DNA of 41,589 nucleotides from contig DBHM01000027.1 of assembly GCA_002296185.1 (NCBI GenBank), positions 59,320 through 100,908 of the forward strand. The letters are read 5' to 3'. Positions 1-8,084 of the stretch are shown here, in pieces (position 1 is the first letter of the stretch; each line of letters opens with the position of its first letter). Source of the stretch: Alphaproteobacteria bacterium UBA828 (GTDB taxonomy: Bacteria; Pseudomonadota; Alphaproteobacteria; UBA828). Both the position numbers and the translations under genes were made by a program. The notes beneath the pieces are model-generated. The model was not told where the DNA came from and searched no databases. It worked only from the letters and a program-made list of their open reading frames with translations.

Positions 1-321
1 GGATTTATGGCTCAAACAGGAGATCCTAGAGGGGATGGAACAGGAGGCTCTGGAGTTAAATTGGAAGCTGAGTTTTCTCAAGAGTCTCATGTTAGAGGTG
101 TAGTTTCTATGGCTAGAGCGCAAGATCCCAATAGTGGGGATAGCCAATTTTTTATTGTTTTTCAGGACTCAAATTGGCTCGACGGTCAGTATACGGTTTG
201 GGGCCGTGTAACTGATGGAATGGAATTTGTGGATCAGATAAAACGAGGTGATGGTCAGAACGGAATGGTGAATGATCCGGATTCTATAATCAGCTTAAAA
301 CTTTTAAGTGAAAAAAATTAG
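1..321 (+). CDS. Peptidyl-prolyl cis-trans isomerase, cyclophilin type (3' part only)
   Basis: This is the C-terminal portion of a cyclophilin, which catalyses cis-trans isomerisation of prolyl peptide bonds during protein folding. The frame is open from the first base, and the visible residues start GFMAQTGDP, a core cyclophilin motif. It is followed by GDGTGG, by SQFFIVF, and by the NWLDGQYTVWGRV segment that carries the tryptophan typical of cyclosporin-binding cyclophilins. The true start lies outside the window, so the ATG at base 7 is internal. About 106 residues are visible, against roughly 150-190 for a whole bacterial cyclophilin. A signal peptide cannot be judged. The gene converges on the SDR gene with a 31-base gap that shows no convincing terminator. 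Confidence 0.93.
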   Translation, partial: GFMAQTGDPRGDGTGGSGVKLEAEFSQESHVRGVVSMARAQDPNSGDSQFFIVFQDSNWLDGQYTVWGRVTDGMEFVDQIKRGDGQNGMVNDPDSIISLKLLSEKN

Positions 322-352
322 TGATGGAAAATCTGTTATTACAATAAGCCTA

Positions 353-1132
353 TTAGAATGTGCTAGAAAATCGTCCGCCATCAATCAAAAGATTTTGTCC
401 TGTGATGTAACCTGCTTGTAAACTGCATAAAAAGGCGCAAGCTTCTCCAAACTCATTTGCTGTTCCATAACGTTTTGCTGGAATAGAGTTTTGCCTCTCT
501 TTTGATATTTCTTCAGGATTACGACCAGAAATTTTTGCTGCATGGGATTCGGAGTTCTTCAATCTGTCAGTGGCAAATAAGCCGGGTAATAGATTGTTAA
601 TAGTGACATTATGTTGTGCAAATTTTGGTGTAACACCTGCTAAAAATGCTGTTAGTCCAGCTCTTGCGCCGCTAGATAAATCAAGACCCTCAATGGGCAT
701 TTTCACAGAAAGCGAAGTTATATTTACTATTCGTCCAAATTTTCTTTCTGCCATCCCGTCGATTACTTCAGAAATTAAGTCAATTGGTGTTAGCATATTC
801 ATTACCAGGCCTTCGATCATGTCATCGCGATTTAATTCTCTAAAATCCCTAAAGGGAGGGCCGCCGTTATTATTAATTAAAATATCTGGATCTGGACAGG
901 CTTTCAGAATTTTCTCTTGACCCTCCTTTGTGCATAAATCGGCGAGGACCGGAATAACTTCAACTGAGCAGATCTTATTTATCGACTCTTTTGTTGTTTC
1001 AAGAACTTCTTTGTTTCTTCCATTAATAATTATATTGACACCATTTTTAGCTAGGGAGATAGCACATGCACGGCCAAGCCCCCGACTGGAGGCGCAGACA
1101 ATTGCTTTACGGCCCTTGATATTTAGATCCAT
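353..1132 (-). CDS. Atypical short-chain dehydrogenase/reductase (BKR-like)
   Basis: This 259-residue protein has a Rossmann fold of the SDR superfamily. The nucleotide-binding turn near residues 14-20 reads ASSRGLG, which differs from the usual TGxxxGxG, and NNNGG follows near residues 87-91. The catalytic pattern is degenerate: Ser140 is present, but the positions where SDRs carry Tyr and Lys (13 and 17 residues on) hold Ser153 and Arg157. This fits the BKR-like SDR subgroup annotated as 3-oxoacyl-ACP reductase-like that lacks the classical tetrad. Substrate and even reductase activity are therefore uncertain. The ATG is preceded by AGGGGA at good spacing. It lies downstream of the amidase on the same strand, but a strong terminator separates them, so it is probably its own unit. 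Confidence 0.85.
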   Translation of the reverse strand: MDLNIKGRKAIVCASSRGLGRACAISLAKNGVNIIINGRNKEVLETTKESINKICSVEVIPVLADLCTKEGQEKILKACPDPDILINNNGGPPFRDFRELNRDDMIEGLVMNMLTPIDLISEVIDGMAERKFGRIVNITSLSVKMPIEGLDLSSGARAGLTAFLAGVTPKFAQHNVTINNLLPGLFATDRLKNSESHAAKISGRNPEEISKERQNSIPAKRYGTANEFGEACAFLCSLQAGYITGQNLLIDGGRFSSTF

Positions 1133-1192
1133 ATTTATTCCCCTTTAATGAGCAGAATTAAAATTGATTCACTATATAAAAAACGTGAAATA

Positions 1193-1229
1193 AAAATTTG
1201 AGGCACAGAGTTATCTGGCCTCAAATTTT
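1193..1229 (-). terminator. Rho-independent terminator of the amidase gene
   Basis: A perfect 12-bp inverted repeat (1193-1204 with 1218-1229) encloses a second 4-bp stem (1206-1209 with 1214-1217). Read on the minus strand it lies just downstream of the amidase stop codon, and the 3' arm runs into a T-rich tract. The arms are AT-rich at the base and GAGGC/GCCTC at the core. On the plus strand the structure is also palindromic, but no plus-strand gene reads into it. Confidence 0.8.
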
Positions 1230-1261
1230 AGAAATCTTTTCCTATTTATAAAACGTTAACT

Positions 1262-2797
1262 TCAATTTTTCTTCCAGCTTCCAGCTTTTTTCTCATACGC
1301 TCTAGCTACTCTTAAAACACTTGCATCATCATAATGTTTACCGACTATCATCATTCCGATAGGAAGTCCGCCGGAAGATTTTCCACACGGGATAGAAATT
1401 GCTGGATGACCAGAACAATCAAAAGGCGATGTATTTCTAATCATATTGAGAGCGGTATCGAGGTAATCCTCTCTACTACAATCTGGTGCTGGTAATTTAG
1501 TAGCTGTCTGAGGAAGCGTTGGGAGAACAATTACATCGTATTCGCTGAGAGCAGCATCGTATGCATCACGAAGTGTCCGGCTTAAATTTTGGGCTTTTGC
1601 ATAGTATCGGCCATTATAGTTTCTATGCATATATTCGCCTAACATCATCACCGTTTTAACTGTTTCAGATAAATCATTGGGTCTTGAACGCCATCCTTTC
1701 GCATAAGCATCAAGTAGTGAGGTGGTATAGTATCCTTCCCAATTAGTTCCAAAACCATTGCCCTTTAGCATTAATTCAGTAGCACCTTCGACTGCGATTG
1801 CGTTCCAAATATGAATTCCATCAAGGTGCATAGGTACTGAAACTTCTTTTACGGTAGCTCCAAGAGATTTGAATACTTTTGCTGCTGATTTTACTTTCTG
1901 ATCAACTACTTTTTCGCTTTCCTCGTGTCCAAAGCCCTCCTTTAGTATGCCTATTTTCATACCTTTAACGCCTTTTGACAGGGCCTTAATGTAATCTTGA
2001 GTTTTGCAGTTTCCTTGACGCGGATCAAAGCCATCTGGACCTGCTATAGCTTGAAGTAGTAACGCTGTATCAGTGACATTACGAGCAAGTGGACCTGTAT
2101 GATCGAGCGTCATTTCGATTGGGAATACTCCTGTATACGGCACCAATCCATGGGTTGGTTTATGGCCGACAACCCCCGACCAACATGCTGGAATTCTAAT
2201 TGATCCTCCTTGATCTCCGCCCATACCCATATCAGCTTCCCCAACGGAAACAAGTACGGCGCTTCCAGAGGAGGAGCCGCCAGCTGAGTATCCTTTCTTG
2301 TGAGGGTTTTCAACCATTCCAGTAGCTGTTGTTGCACTACCTCCATCAACACATAGGTTGGTATTGGCTGCTTTACCAACAATTGTTCCGCCTGCATCAA
2401 GAATTCTAGTGACTAGAGTAGCGTCTATGTCAGGTACATACCCCTCTAAAATACTGGATCCATTCATCATTGGTACACCAGCAAGACAAATATTATCTTT
2501 TAAAACAATTTTTTTTCCAGAGAGTGGGCCCCGTTTTTTCCCCTGAACTTCAGACTTCCAATACCAAGCGTTGTAACGATTTTCTTCTGGTGGCGGTCTG
2601 TAGCCGGTTGTTCGAGGGTAGTTAACTGGCAATTTTGGTTCAGCAAGATCATCTAGTCGATGGTATGATTCGATCGTACCTGCCATCAGGCCTTGAAAAC
2701 TTTCTGCATCTTCAAGTGAAAGATTTAGGCCAAAATCATCACCTAAATCAAGCACTTCCTCTACCGTTGGTGTTCGTACTGTTGGAAATTTAGCCAT
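1262..2797 (-). CDS. Amidase signature (AS) family amidohydrolase
   Basis: This 511-residue enzyme of the amidase signature family hydrolyses a carboxamide to a carboxylate and ammonia. The Ser-cisSer-Lys triad is visible: Lys100 in IVLKDNI, cis-Ser175 in GGSSSGSA, and nucleophile Ser199 in GGDQGGSIRIPA. The spacing of 75 and 24 residues equals that of the well-studied Rhodococcus amidase (Lys96, Ser171, Ser195). No signal peptide is seen, so it is probably cytoplasmic. It lacks the GatB/GatC context and is about 20-30 residues longer than typical GatA, so I do not call it the glutamyl-tRNA amidotransferase subunit. The substrate cannot be read from sequence. The ATG has a strong AGGGAGAG ribosome binding site. 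Confidence 0.9.
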   Translation of the reverse strand: MAKFPTVRTPTVEEVLDLGDDFGLNLSLEDAESFQGLMAGTIESYHRLDDLAEPKLPVNYPRTTGYRPPPEENRYNAWYWKSEVQGKKRGPLSGKKIVLKDNICLAGVPMMNGSSILEGYVPDIDATLVTRILDAGGTIVGKAANTNLCVDGGSATTATGMVENPHKKGYSAGGSSSGSAVLVSVGEADMGMGGDQGGSIRIPACWSGVVGHKPTHGLVPYTGVFPIEMTLDHTGPLARNVTDTALLLQAIAGPDGFDPRQGNCKTQDYIKALSKGVKGMKIGILKEGFGHEESEKVVDQKVKSAAKVFKSLGATVKEVSVPMHLDGIHIWNAIAVEGATELMLKGNGFGTNWEGYYTTSLLDAYAKGWRSRPNDLSETVKTVMMLGEYMHRNYNGRYYAKAQNLSRTLRDAYDAALSEYDVIVLPTLPQTATKLPAPDCSREDYLDTALNMIRNTSPFDCSGHPAISIPCGKSSGGLPIGMMIVGKHYDDASVLRVARAYEKKAGSWKKN

Positions 2798-3129
2798 AAT
2801 TCTCTCCCTAGTTATAATTTTTGTCCTACAAATATCTTATTTATCTTTTTTGTTTGTTTAAATATAAGCTTATTTTTAGATATATTGCACCCAACTGTGG
2901 CTTTATACTTTTAGTGTCTAATTCTAAACTAGTTCCATCATATATGTCCCTTAATAAATAAAGAAAATTCAATCATTTTTATTGAGGTGTATTTTAGCGC
3001 CTCTATCTTAGCTTGGTATATCAAAGTAACTATTATAAGGTTATTTATGTATAGGTGGGGTTTGATCATAAATAAAATTATTCAAGTAAATATGCAGCTG
3101 ATTAAGTACTAATTTCTAATGAGGTATGT
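2798..3129. other. Divergent intergenic region between amidase and MaoC-like hydratase genes
   Basis: This is 332 bases of very AT-rich DNA between two divergently transcribed genes, so it should hold both promoters. No ORF of note is seen. It contains a 10-bp palindrome (ATAAGCTTAT, near 2866) and a 7-bp stem hairpin at 2984-3003 (GAGGTGT and GCGCCTC arms, two G-U pairs if transcribed rightward, six-base loop). I could not pick out a convincing -35/-10 pair. Confidence 0.5.
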
Positions 3130-3582
3130 ATGTCGGTAGTTATTTCATCTGACCATCACCCGATTACGTATTTCGAGGATCTGCGTGAGGGTATGAGTGC
3201 GGAATATAAGAAATTCGTAACTCAAAGGGATATTGAGCTTTTTGCTGAACTAAGTGGAGACGATAACCCTATTCATCTTGACGAGGACTACGCCAAAAAA
3301 ACTATTTTTAAACGTCGAGTTGCTCACGGGCTTCTGACTGCCTCATTTATATCTGCTGTGATTGGGACAAAATTACCTGGTCCTGGATGTATATATATCA
3401 GCCAGTCTCTTAATTTTTGCTCAGCCCTATATGCTGGTGATGAGGTTGTTGCGCAAGCTAAGGTTCTGGAGCTACATCCCGAAAAGTATCGAGCTACTTT
3501 CTACACCTCGTGTAAGGTGGGCTCCCGCACAATACTTGAAGGTGAGGCTCTAATACAGGTGCCTTCACGTGCAGATCTCTAG
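3130..3582 (+). CDS. MaoC-like (R)-specific enoyl-CoA hydratase
   Basis: This 150-residue single hot-dog-fold protein belongs to the MaoC/PhaJ family. These enzymes hydrate trans-2-enoyl-CoA to (R)-3-hydroxyacyl-CoA. The hydratase motif is complete: SGDDNPIHLDEDYA followed by RRVAHGLL. The catalytic pair is Asp44 and His49, with the same five-residue spacing as Asp31/His36 of Aeromonas PhaJ. The length matches PhaJ-type monomers. The ATG sits 4 bases after GAGGT; an overlapping ATG at 3126 is out of frame. No PHA synthase or beta-oxidation gene is nearby in the window, so whether it serves lipid storage, fatty acid breakdown or another acyl-CoA route is open. Confidence 0.88.
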   Translation: MSVVISSDHHPITYFEDLREGMSAEYKKFVTQRDIELFAELSGDDNPIHLDEDYAKKTIFKRRVAHGLLTASFISAVIGTKLPGPGCIYISQSLNFCSALYAGDEVVAQAKVLELHPEKYRATFYTSCKVGSRTILEGEALIQVPSRADL

Positions 3583-3664
3583 GCAATATTTAATTATATA
3601 TTTTTTATTCTTATAAAGAACCGCTAAGACTAGTTTTTGGTGACAGATAAGACTATTCTCCGCC

Positions 3665-3680
3665 TTAATTTGTAAATTAA
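3665..3680. promoter_or_regulatory. 16-bp palindrome upstream of ribF, possible operator
   Basis: TTAATTTGTAAATTAA has two perfect 7-base arms around a GT centre and ends 31 bases before the ribF start codon. The size and symmetry suit a dimeric repressor or activator. The region is AT-rich, so chance symmetry is a real alternative. No regulator can be named. Confidence 0.3.
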
Positions 3681-3711
3681 TAATTAACGGTTTGGAGTAG
3701 CAACCCCGATC

Positions 3712-4689
3712 ATGCGAATTTTTCGCCATTGGAGTGACTTAAACTTTGATGCCCGTGGAGCTGTTGTCGCTATAGGTAACTTTGATGGAGTTCACTGTGG
3801 TCATCAAAAAGTTATTGCTATTGCAGCAAGCATTGCAAAAGAAAAAGGATTACCCCTTGGTGTAGTTACGTTTGAGCCTCATCCAAGAACTGTTCTTAGT
3901 AATGCCAGTGAACCTTTTCGACTAACCCCTTTTAGGGCTAAGGTAGAGGCTATATGTGCTACGGGAGCGGAAATACTGTACGTCATGAAATTTGATGAGA
4001 GTTTTGCATCACTTACTGCTAACGAATTTGTGTATGACATAATAGTTAAGGGGTTAGGGGCGCGACATATTGTAGTTGGCTATGATTTTGCTTTTGGTGC
4101 TAATAGAACAGGAAATGTAGATTTGCTAAAATCCTTAGCTAGTATTGGAGGATATTCTGTAACCAAGGTTGAAAAAGTACAGGATGAGAGGGGAGCATTT
4201 TCAGCTAGCTCCGCCAGAGAATATATATTGAATGGAAATATGGAAGACGCAACAGAGGTATTAGGCAGGCCGTGGGAGATTATTGGACATATACGTAAGG
4301 GTGACCAGATCGGAAGAGGCCTAGGGTTTCCTACAGCTAACCTTTCGGTTGCCAATATTCTGAGCCCAGAGCCAGGTATTTATGCGGTTTGGGCAGGTTT
4401 GCATTCTCCAATAAAACCTAATGAGAATCGATTTATTGAGTGGTATCCTGCTGCTGCCTACGTTGGGCGTAGGCCAACATTTGATAAAACTGAAGAGTTA
4501 CTTGAAGTTCACTTGCTAGATTTCGATCAGGAGATTTATGGACAATTATTACGCGTTGCTTTTGTCTCGCAGATTCGTAAGGATCAAAAGTTTGATACTG
4601 AAAAAGAATTAATGGAGCAAATGGGAAAAGATTGTAAGGAATCTAGGAGATTACTTTCAAAGTACAATTGTCCGCAATCTAATCCTTAG
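3712..4689 (+). CDS. ribF: Bifunctional riboflavin kinase / FMN adenylyltransferase
   Basis: RibF phosphorylates riboflavin to FMN and then adenylylates FMN to FAD. The 325-residue protein has both domains. The N-terminal nucleotidyltransferase has GNFDGVHCGHQ near residues 22-32 and the GYDFAFG segment near 123. The C-terminal riboflavin kinase has GRGLGFPTANL near residue 202 and VGRRPTFD near 251. The length is normal for the bacterial bifunctional enzyme. It heads a plus-strand run with ileS 18 bases or more downstream, and ribF-ileS-lspA is a common bacterial order. No good Shine-Dalgarno is seen close to the ATG (GGAG lies 16 bases upstream). The upstream gap does not look like an FMN riboswitch. 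Confidence 0.97.
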   Translation: MRIFRHWSDLNFDARGAVVAIGNFDGVHCGHQKVIAIAASIAKEKGLPLGVVTFEPHPRTVLSNASEPFRLTPFRAKVEAICATGAEILYVMKFDESFASLTANEFVYDIIVKGLGARHIVVGYDFAFGANRTGNVDLLKSLASIGGYSVTKVEKVQDERGAFSASSAREYILNGNMEDATEVLGRPWEIIGHIRKGDQIGRGLGFPTANLSVANILSPEPGIYAVWAGLHSPIKPNENRFIEWYPAAAYVGRRPTFDKTEELLEVHLLDFDQEIYGQLLRVAFVSQIRKDQKFDTEKELMEQMGKDCKESRRLLSKYNCPQSNP

Positions 4690-4725
4690 GAATTTAATGA
4701 ATAACTGATGTTTTTGAGTGAGATA

Positions 4726-7581
4726 ATGTCACAAGATTATAGAAAAACAATATTTTTACCTCAGACAGATTTTCCTATGAAGGCTCAATTGCCAAAAAAA
4801 GAGCCAGATATAATAGCTTATTGGAATGATCTCGAGGTATACAAAAAACTAAGGACAAGTTCACGAGGTCGCAAAAAGTTTGTACTTCATGATGGTCCGC
4901 CTTATGCTAATGGACACTTACATATTGGGCATGCTCTCAACAAAATTCTGAAAGACGTTATTATTCGTTCTCAGCAAATGATGGGGCGAGACGCTATATA
5001 TGTGCCGGGTTGGGATTGTCATGGCCTGCCGATAGAGTGGCAAATAGAGCAAAAATACAGAAAATCTGGCAAGGACAAAGATTCAATTTCTAAGGTTGAA
5101 TTTAGATCTGAGTGCAGAGCATTTGCTGAACATTGGATAGATATTCAAAAAAAGGAATTTCAGCGTCTCGGAGTTATTGGTGATTGGGATAATTCTTATA
5201 GCACGATGGATTTTAAATCGGAGGCTCAGATTGTAAGAGAAATTGGAAAATTTCTTATAAATGGTGGTCTCTATCGTGGGTCAAAGCCTGTTATGTGGTC
5301 ACCGGTGGAGAAAACTGCTCTTGCTGAGGCTGAAATTGAGTATCACGACCACACATCCACTGCAATTTGGGTTAAATTTCCTATTTTGAATTCACCAATA
5401 AATGAACTATCTGATGTTTCAATCCTAATTTGGACAACTACTCCTTGGACAATTCCTGGCAATCGTGCAATTGCGTTTGGTCCTACTCTCAAATATAGCG
5501 TCATAGAAGTAATCTCTGCTCAGGAGGGGTGTGGCGGTATAGGGGGTGAGAAGATAGCTATGGCAGGTCAGCTTATCCCACAAATTTGCGAAGAGGTTGG
5601 AATAGTAGACTATAGATTATTGAAAGAAGATATATCAGGATCTGATATCATGGGGACTATTTGCTCGCACCCGTTTCGTGGTATGGGCTATGATTTTGAC
5701 GTACCACTTTTACCTGGGGACCATGTTAATCTGGATCAGGGATCAGGGTTTGTTCATACAGCACCAGGGCATGGAGTGGAAGATTTTGAGGCGGTAATTC
5801 AATATAATAGATCTCAGGAACATCTCTCTGATTCAAAAAAGCTAATAGAGATTCCTGAAACAGTAGGAGCGGATGGTACATATTTTGATCATATCCCAAT
5901 TTTTAGTCGTAAACATGTCTATAAAGTTAATGAGCAAGTAGTTGATGTTTTAAGAGATACTAAGTCTCTTCTTTATCAAGGCGAGATGGTTCATTCTTAT
6001 CCTCATTCTTGGCGCAGCAAAGCACCGCTAATATTTAGAAATACTCCTCAGTGGTTCATTAGCATGGACACTAACAATCTAAGGAAAAATGCCCTTGAGG
6101 GTATAGATAAAGTCAGATGGGTTCCAGAATCAGGTAAAAAGCGAATTTACTCAATGATTGAAACTAGACCTGATTGGGTGGTATCTCGGCAGCGAGTATG
6201 GGGTGTCCCAATTACTGTATTTCTTAATCGAGAAACCGGCGAGCCCTTGCGTGATAATGCTGTTGTTGATCGTATTGCATCTGCTGTTGAGGAGGAAGGA
6301 GCAGAGGCTTGGCTAACTAGAGATGCTAAAGATTTTCTTGGTCCCGAATATGATCCGGAGAAGTTTGAACAGGTGATGGATATTCTCGATGTATGGTTTG
6401 ATAGTGGGTCAAGTCACTCATTTGTTCTTGAGGGACGAGAAGATCAAGCTTGGCCCGCATCATTATATTTGGAAGGCTCTGATCAGCATAGAGGATGGTT
6501 TCACAGTTCTTTATTAGAATCCTGTGGAACTCGTGGTCAACCTCCCTATGAGGCAGTTCTCACTCATGGTTTTGTAATGGATGGTGCTGGTAAAAAAATG
6601 TCCAAGTCTCTTGGAAATGTGGTTTCGCCAGATGATGTTTTAAAGAAATATGGGGCAGATATTTTACGTCTATGGGTTGTGGGAGCTGATTATTCTGAAG
6701 ATTTAAGAATATCCGATGAGATATTAAAGTATCAATCAGATAGTTATAGGCGTCTGAGAAATACTCTACGGTATTTATTAGGTAATCTACACGGATTTGA
6801 GGAAAACGAAAAAGTAAACTTTCAAGATATGCCAGAGTTAGAGCGTTGGGTTTTGCATAGAATCTACAAAATTGACCAGGATATTCGACGTTATACCAAC
6901 GACTTTGAATTTCATTCTATTTTTACTACTCTTCACAATTTTTGCTCTACTGAACTTTCTGCATTTTATTTTGATATTCGAAAAGACACTCTTTATTGCG
7001 ACAGTAAATCAAGCATTATTAGACGTTCTGCGAGGACAGTTTTAGATGAGCTTTTTAATTGTTTAACAGCATGGCTGGCTCCTATTTTATGTTTTACTGC
7101 GGAAGAAGCGTGGTCCATCCGTTACCCTGACAGAACTGATAGTGTCCATTTTAGAGACTTTCCTTCAATACCGGCTGATTGGTGTAATGAAAATATAGAA
7201 CTGCGTTGGGAAAAAATTCGACAGGTGAGGCGTGTAGTTACGGGTGCTCTTGAAGTTGAGAGGGCTGAGAAAAGAATTGGGTCAAGTCTTGAAGCTAAGG
7301 CTATTGTCTGGATTAACCAAGAGTATCAAGACTTATTTTCTAGTCTTAAACCTGAAGAAATTTTTATAACTTCAGGAACTGAGTTCCAGAGTGGAAACCC
7401 GCCTACAGATTCATTTTCAATAGATGAGGTTCCTAAAGTGTCTGTTGTAATAGAGGACTCAGAGGGTGAAAAATGTGTACGTTGTTGGCGTTTTATGCCA
7501 GATACCGGTTGTGTGAAAGCCCACCCTGACCTATGCACTCGCTGCGCAGAAGTTGTAATGGAAAGCGAATTGAATGTTTAA
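4726..7581 (+). CDS. ileS: Isoleucine--tRNA ligase
   Basis: IleS charges tRNA-Ile with isoleucine and edits valine. The class I signatures are clear: HIGH at residues 66-69 within GHLHIGHALN, and KMSKS at 624-628 within GKKMSKSLGN. The large CP1 editing domain lies between, including WTTTPWTIPGN. The C-terminus has a four-cysteine zinc finger of the CxxC...CxxC type (CVRCW ... CTRC), as in other bacterial IleS proteins. An in-frame ATG at 4708 would add six residues. I prefer 4726 because the product then begins MSQDYRKT like typical IleS and a GAG element precedes it. The product of 951 residues is full length. lspA follows after 27 bases. Confidence 0.97.
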   Translation: MSQDYRKTIFLPQTDFPMKAQLPKKEPDIIAYWNDLEVYKKLRTSSRGRKKFVLHDGPPYANGHLHIGHALNKILKDVIIRSQQMMGRDAIYVPGWDCHGLPIEWQIEQKYRKSGKDKDSISKVEFRSECRAFAEHWIDIQKKEFQRLGVIGDWDNSYSTMDFKSEAQIVREIGKFLINGGLYRGSKPVMWSPVEKTALAEAEIEYHDHTSTAIWVKFPILNSPINELSDVSILIWTTTPWTIPGNRAIAFGPTLKYSVIEVISAQEGCGGIGGEKIAMAGQLIPQICEEVGIVDYRLLKEDISGSDIMGTICSHPFRGMGYDFDVPLLPGDHVNLDQGSGFVHTAPGHGVEDFEAVIQYNRSQEHLSDSKKLIEIPETVGADGTYFDHIPIFSRKHVYKVNEQVVDVLRDTKSLLYQGEMVHSYPHSWRSKAPLIFRNTPQWFISMDTNNLRKNALEGIDKVRWVPESGKKRIYSMIETRPDWVVSRQRVWGVPITVFLNRETGEPLRDNAVVDRIASAVEEEGAEAWLTRDAKDFLGPEYDPEKFEQVMDILDVWFDSGSSHSFVLEGREDQAWPASLYLEGSDQHRGWFHSSLLESCGTRGQPPYEAVLTHGFVMDGAGKKMSKSLGNVVSPDDVLKKYGADILRLWVVGADYSEDLRISDEILKYQSDSYRRLRNTLRYLLGNLHGFEENEKVNFQDMPELERWVLHRIYKIDQDIRRYTNDFEFHSIFTTLHNFCSTELSAFYFDIRKDTLYCDSKSSIIRRSARTVLDELFNCLTAWLAPILCFTAEEAWSIRYPDRTDSVHFRDFPSIPADWCNENIELRWEKIRQVRRVVTGALEVERAEKRIGSSLEAKAIVWINQEYQDLFSSLKPEEIFITSGTEFQSGNPPTDSFSIDEVPKVSVVIEDSEGEKCVRCWRFMPDTGCVKAHPDLCTRCAEVVMESELNV

Positions 7582-7608
7582 AAGGTCTATGCCTATAGAT
7601 CATCAGCC

Positions 7609-8076
7609 ATGTTGCGTTTTTCCTTAATTATTGCATTAGTAACAATTGGCCTAGACCAGGCAACAAAATTGCTTGCTGTAAATGAGCTATGGAATCCCTA
7701 CCAAGTTCTGAGAGTCTTTGAATTTCTTAACTTAGTGCCAGTGGAGAATAGAGGCATCAGTTTCGGTTTGTTTCAAAGCTCTGGAGAGATTGGTCGGTGG
7801 GTTATATCTATTTTCTCTATATTAGTTGTTATCTGCATATTTTTTTGGTTACGCAGAGACAAAAGAAAATTCCCATCTTTTTGTTTTGGAATGATTGTCG
7901 GTGGAGCGCTCGGTAATGTTATAGATCGTTTGCGTCAGGGTTGGGTAATTGATTTTATTGACTTTTATGTCCAAGATTGGCACTGGCCAGCATTTAATCT
8001 AGCAGATACTTTTATAGTTCTAGGGGCTTGTTTACTTTTAATACACAACTTGATACGTCCGCAAAAACGATCATAA
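7609..8076 (+). CDS. lspA: Lipoprotein signal peptidase (signal peptidase II)
   Basis: LspA is an inner-membrane aspartyl protease that cleaves signal peptides from diacylglyceryl-modified prolipoproteins just before the lipobox cysteine. The 155-residue protein has four predicted membrane segments. Conserved blocks are LDQATK (residues 15-20), ENRGISFGLF (46-55), GNVIDR (102-107) and FNLADT (129-134). The likely catalytic aspartates are Asp115 in VIDF and Asp133 in FNLADT. The next gene encodes a lipoprotein that would be a substrate. No clear ribosome binding site precedes the ATG, so coupling to ileS is possible. Confidence 0.96.
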   Translation: MLRFSLIIALVTIGLDQATKLLAVNELWNPYQVLRVFEFLNLVPVENRGISFGLFQSSGEIGRWVISIFSILVVICIFFWLRRDKRKFPSFCFGMIVGGALGNVIDRLRQGWVIDFIDFYVQDWHWPAFNLADTFIVLGACLLLIHNLIRPQKRS

Positions 8077-8084
8077 TAGATATT

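Noticed and set aside
570..920. Frame antisense to the SDR gene
   Set aside because: It lies wholly within a well-supported gene on the other strand and resembles no protein I know. The same applies to antisense frames inside mutL, xseA, coxB, gshA and tldD.
1262..2797. Amidase as GatA, subunit of the glutamyl-tRNA amidotransferase
   Set aside because: There is no gatB or gatC nearby, and the triad spacing and GGDQGGSIRIPA block match free-standing amidases of the Rhodococcus type.
3583..3711. Possible FMN riboswitch before ribF
   Set aside because: The 129-base gap lacks the conserved G-rich blocks and paired arms of the RFN element.
8028..8084. N-terminal extension of the BamF-like lipoprotein starting inside lspA
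   Set aside because: The extension would put 19 residues before the signal peptide and overlap lspA. The ATG at 8085 gives a normal lipoprotein signal sequence.
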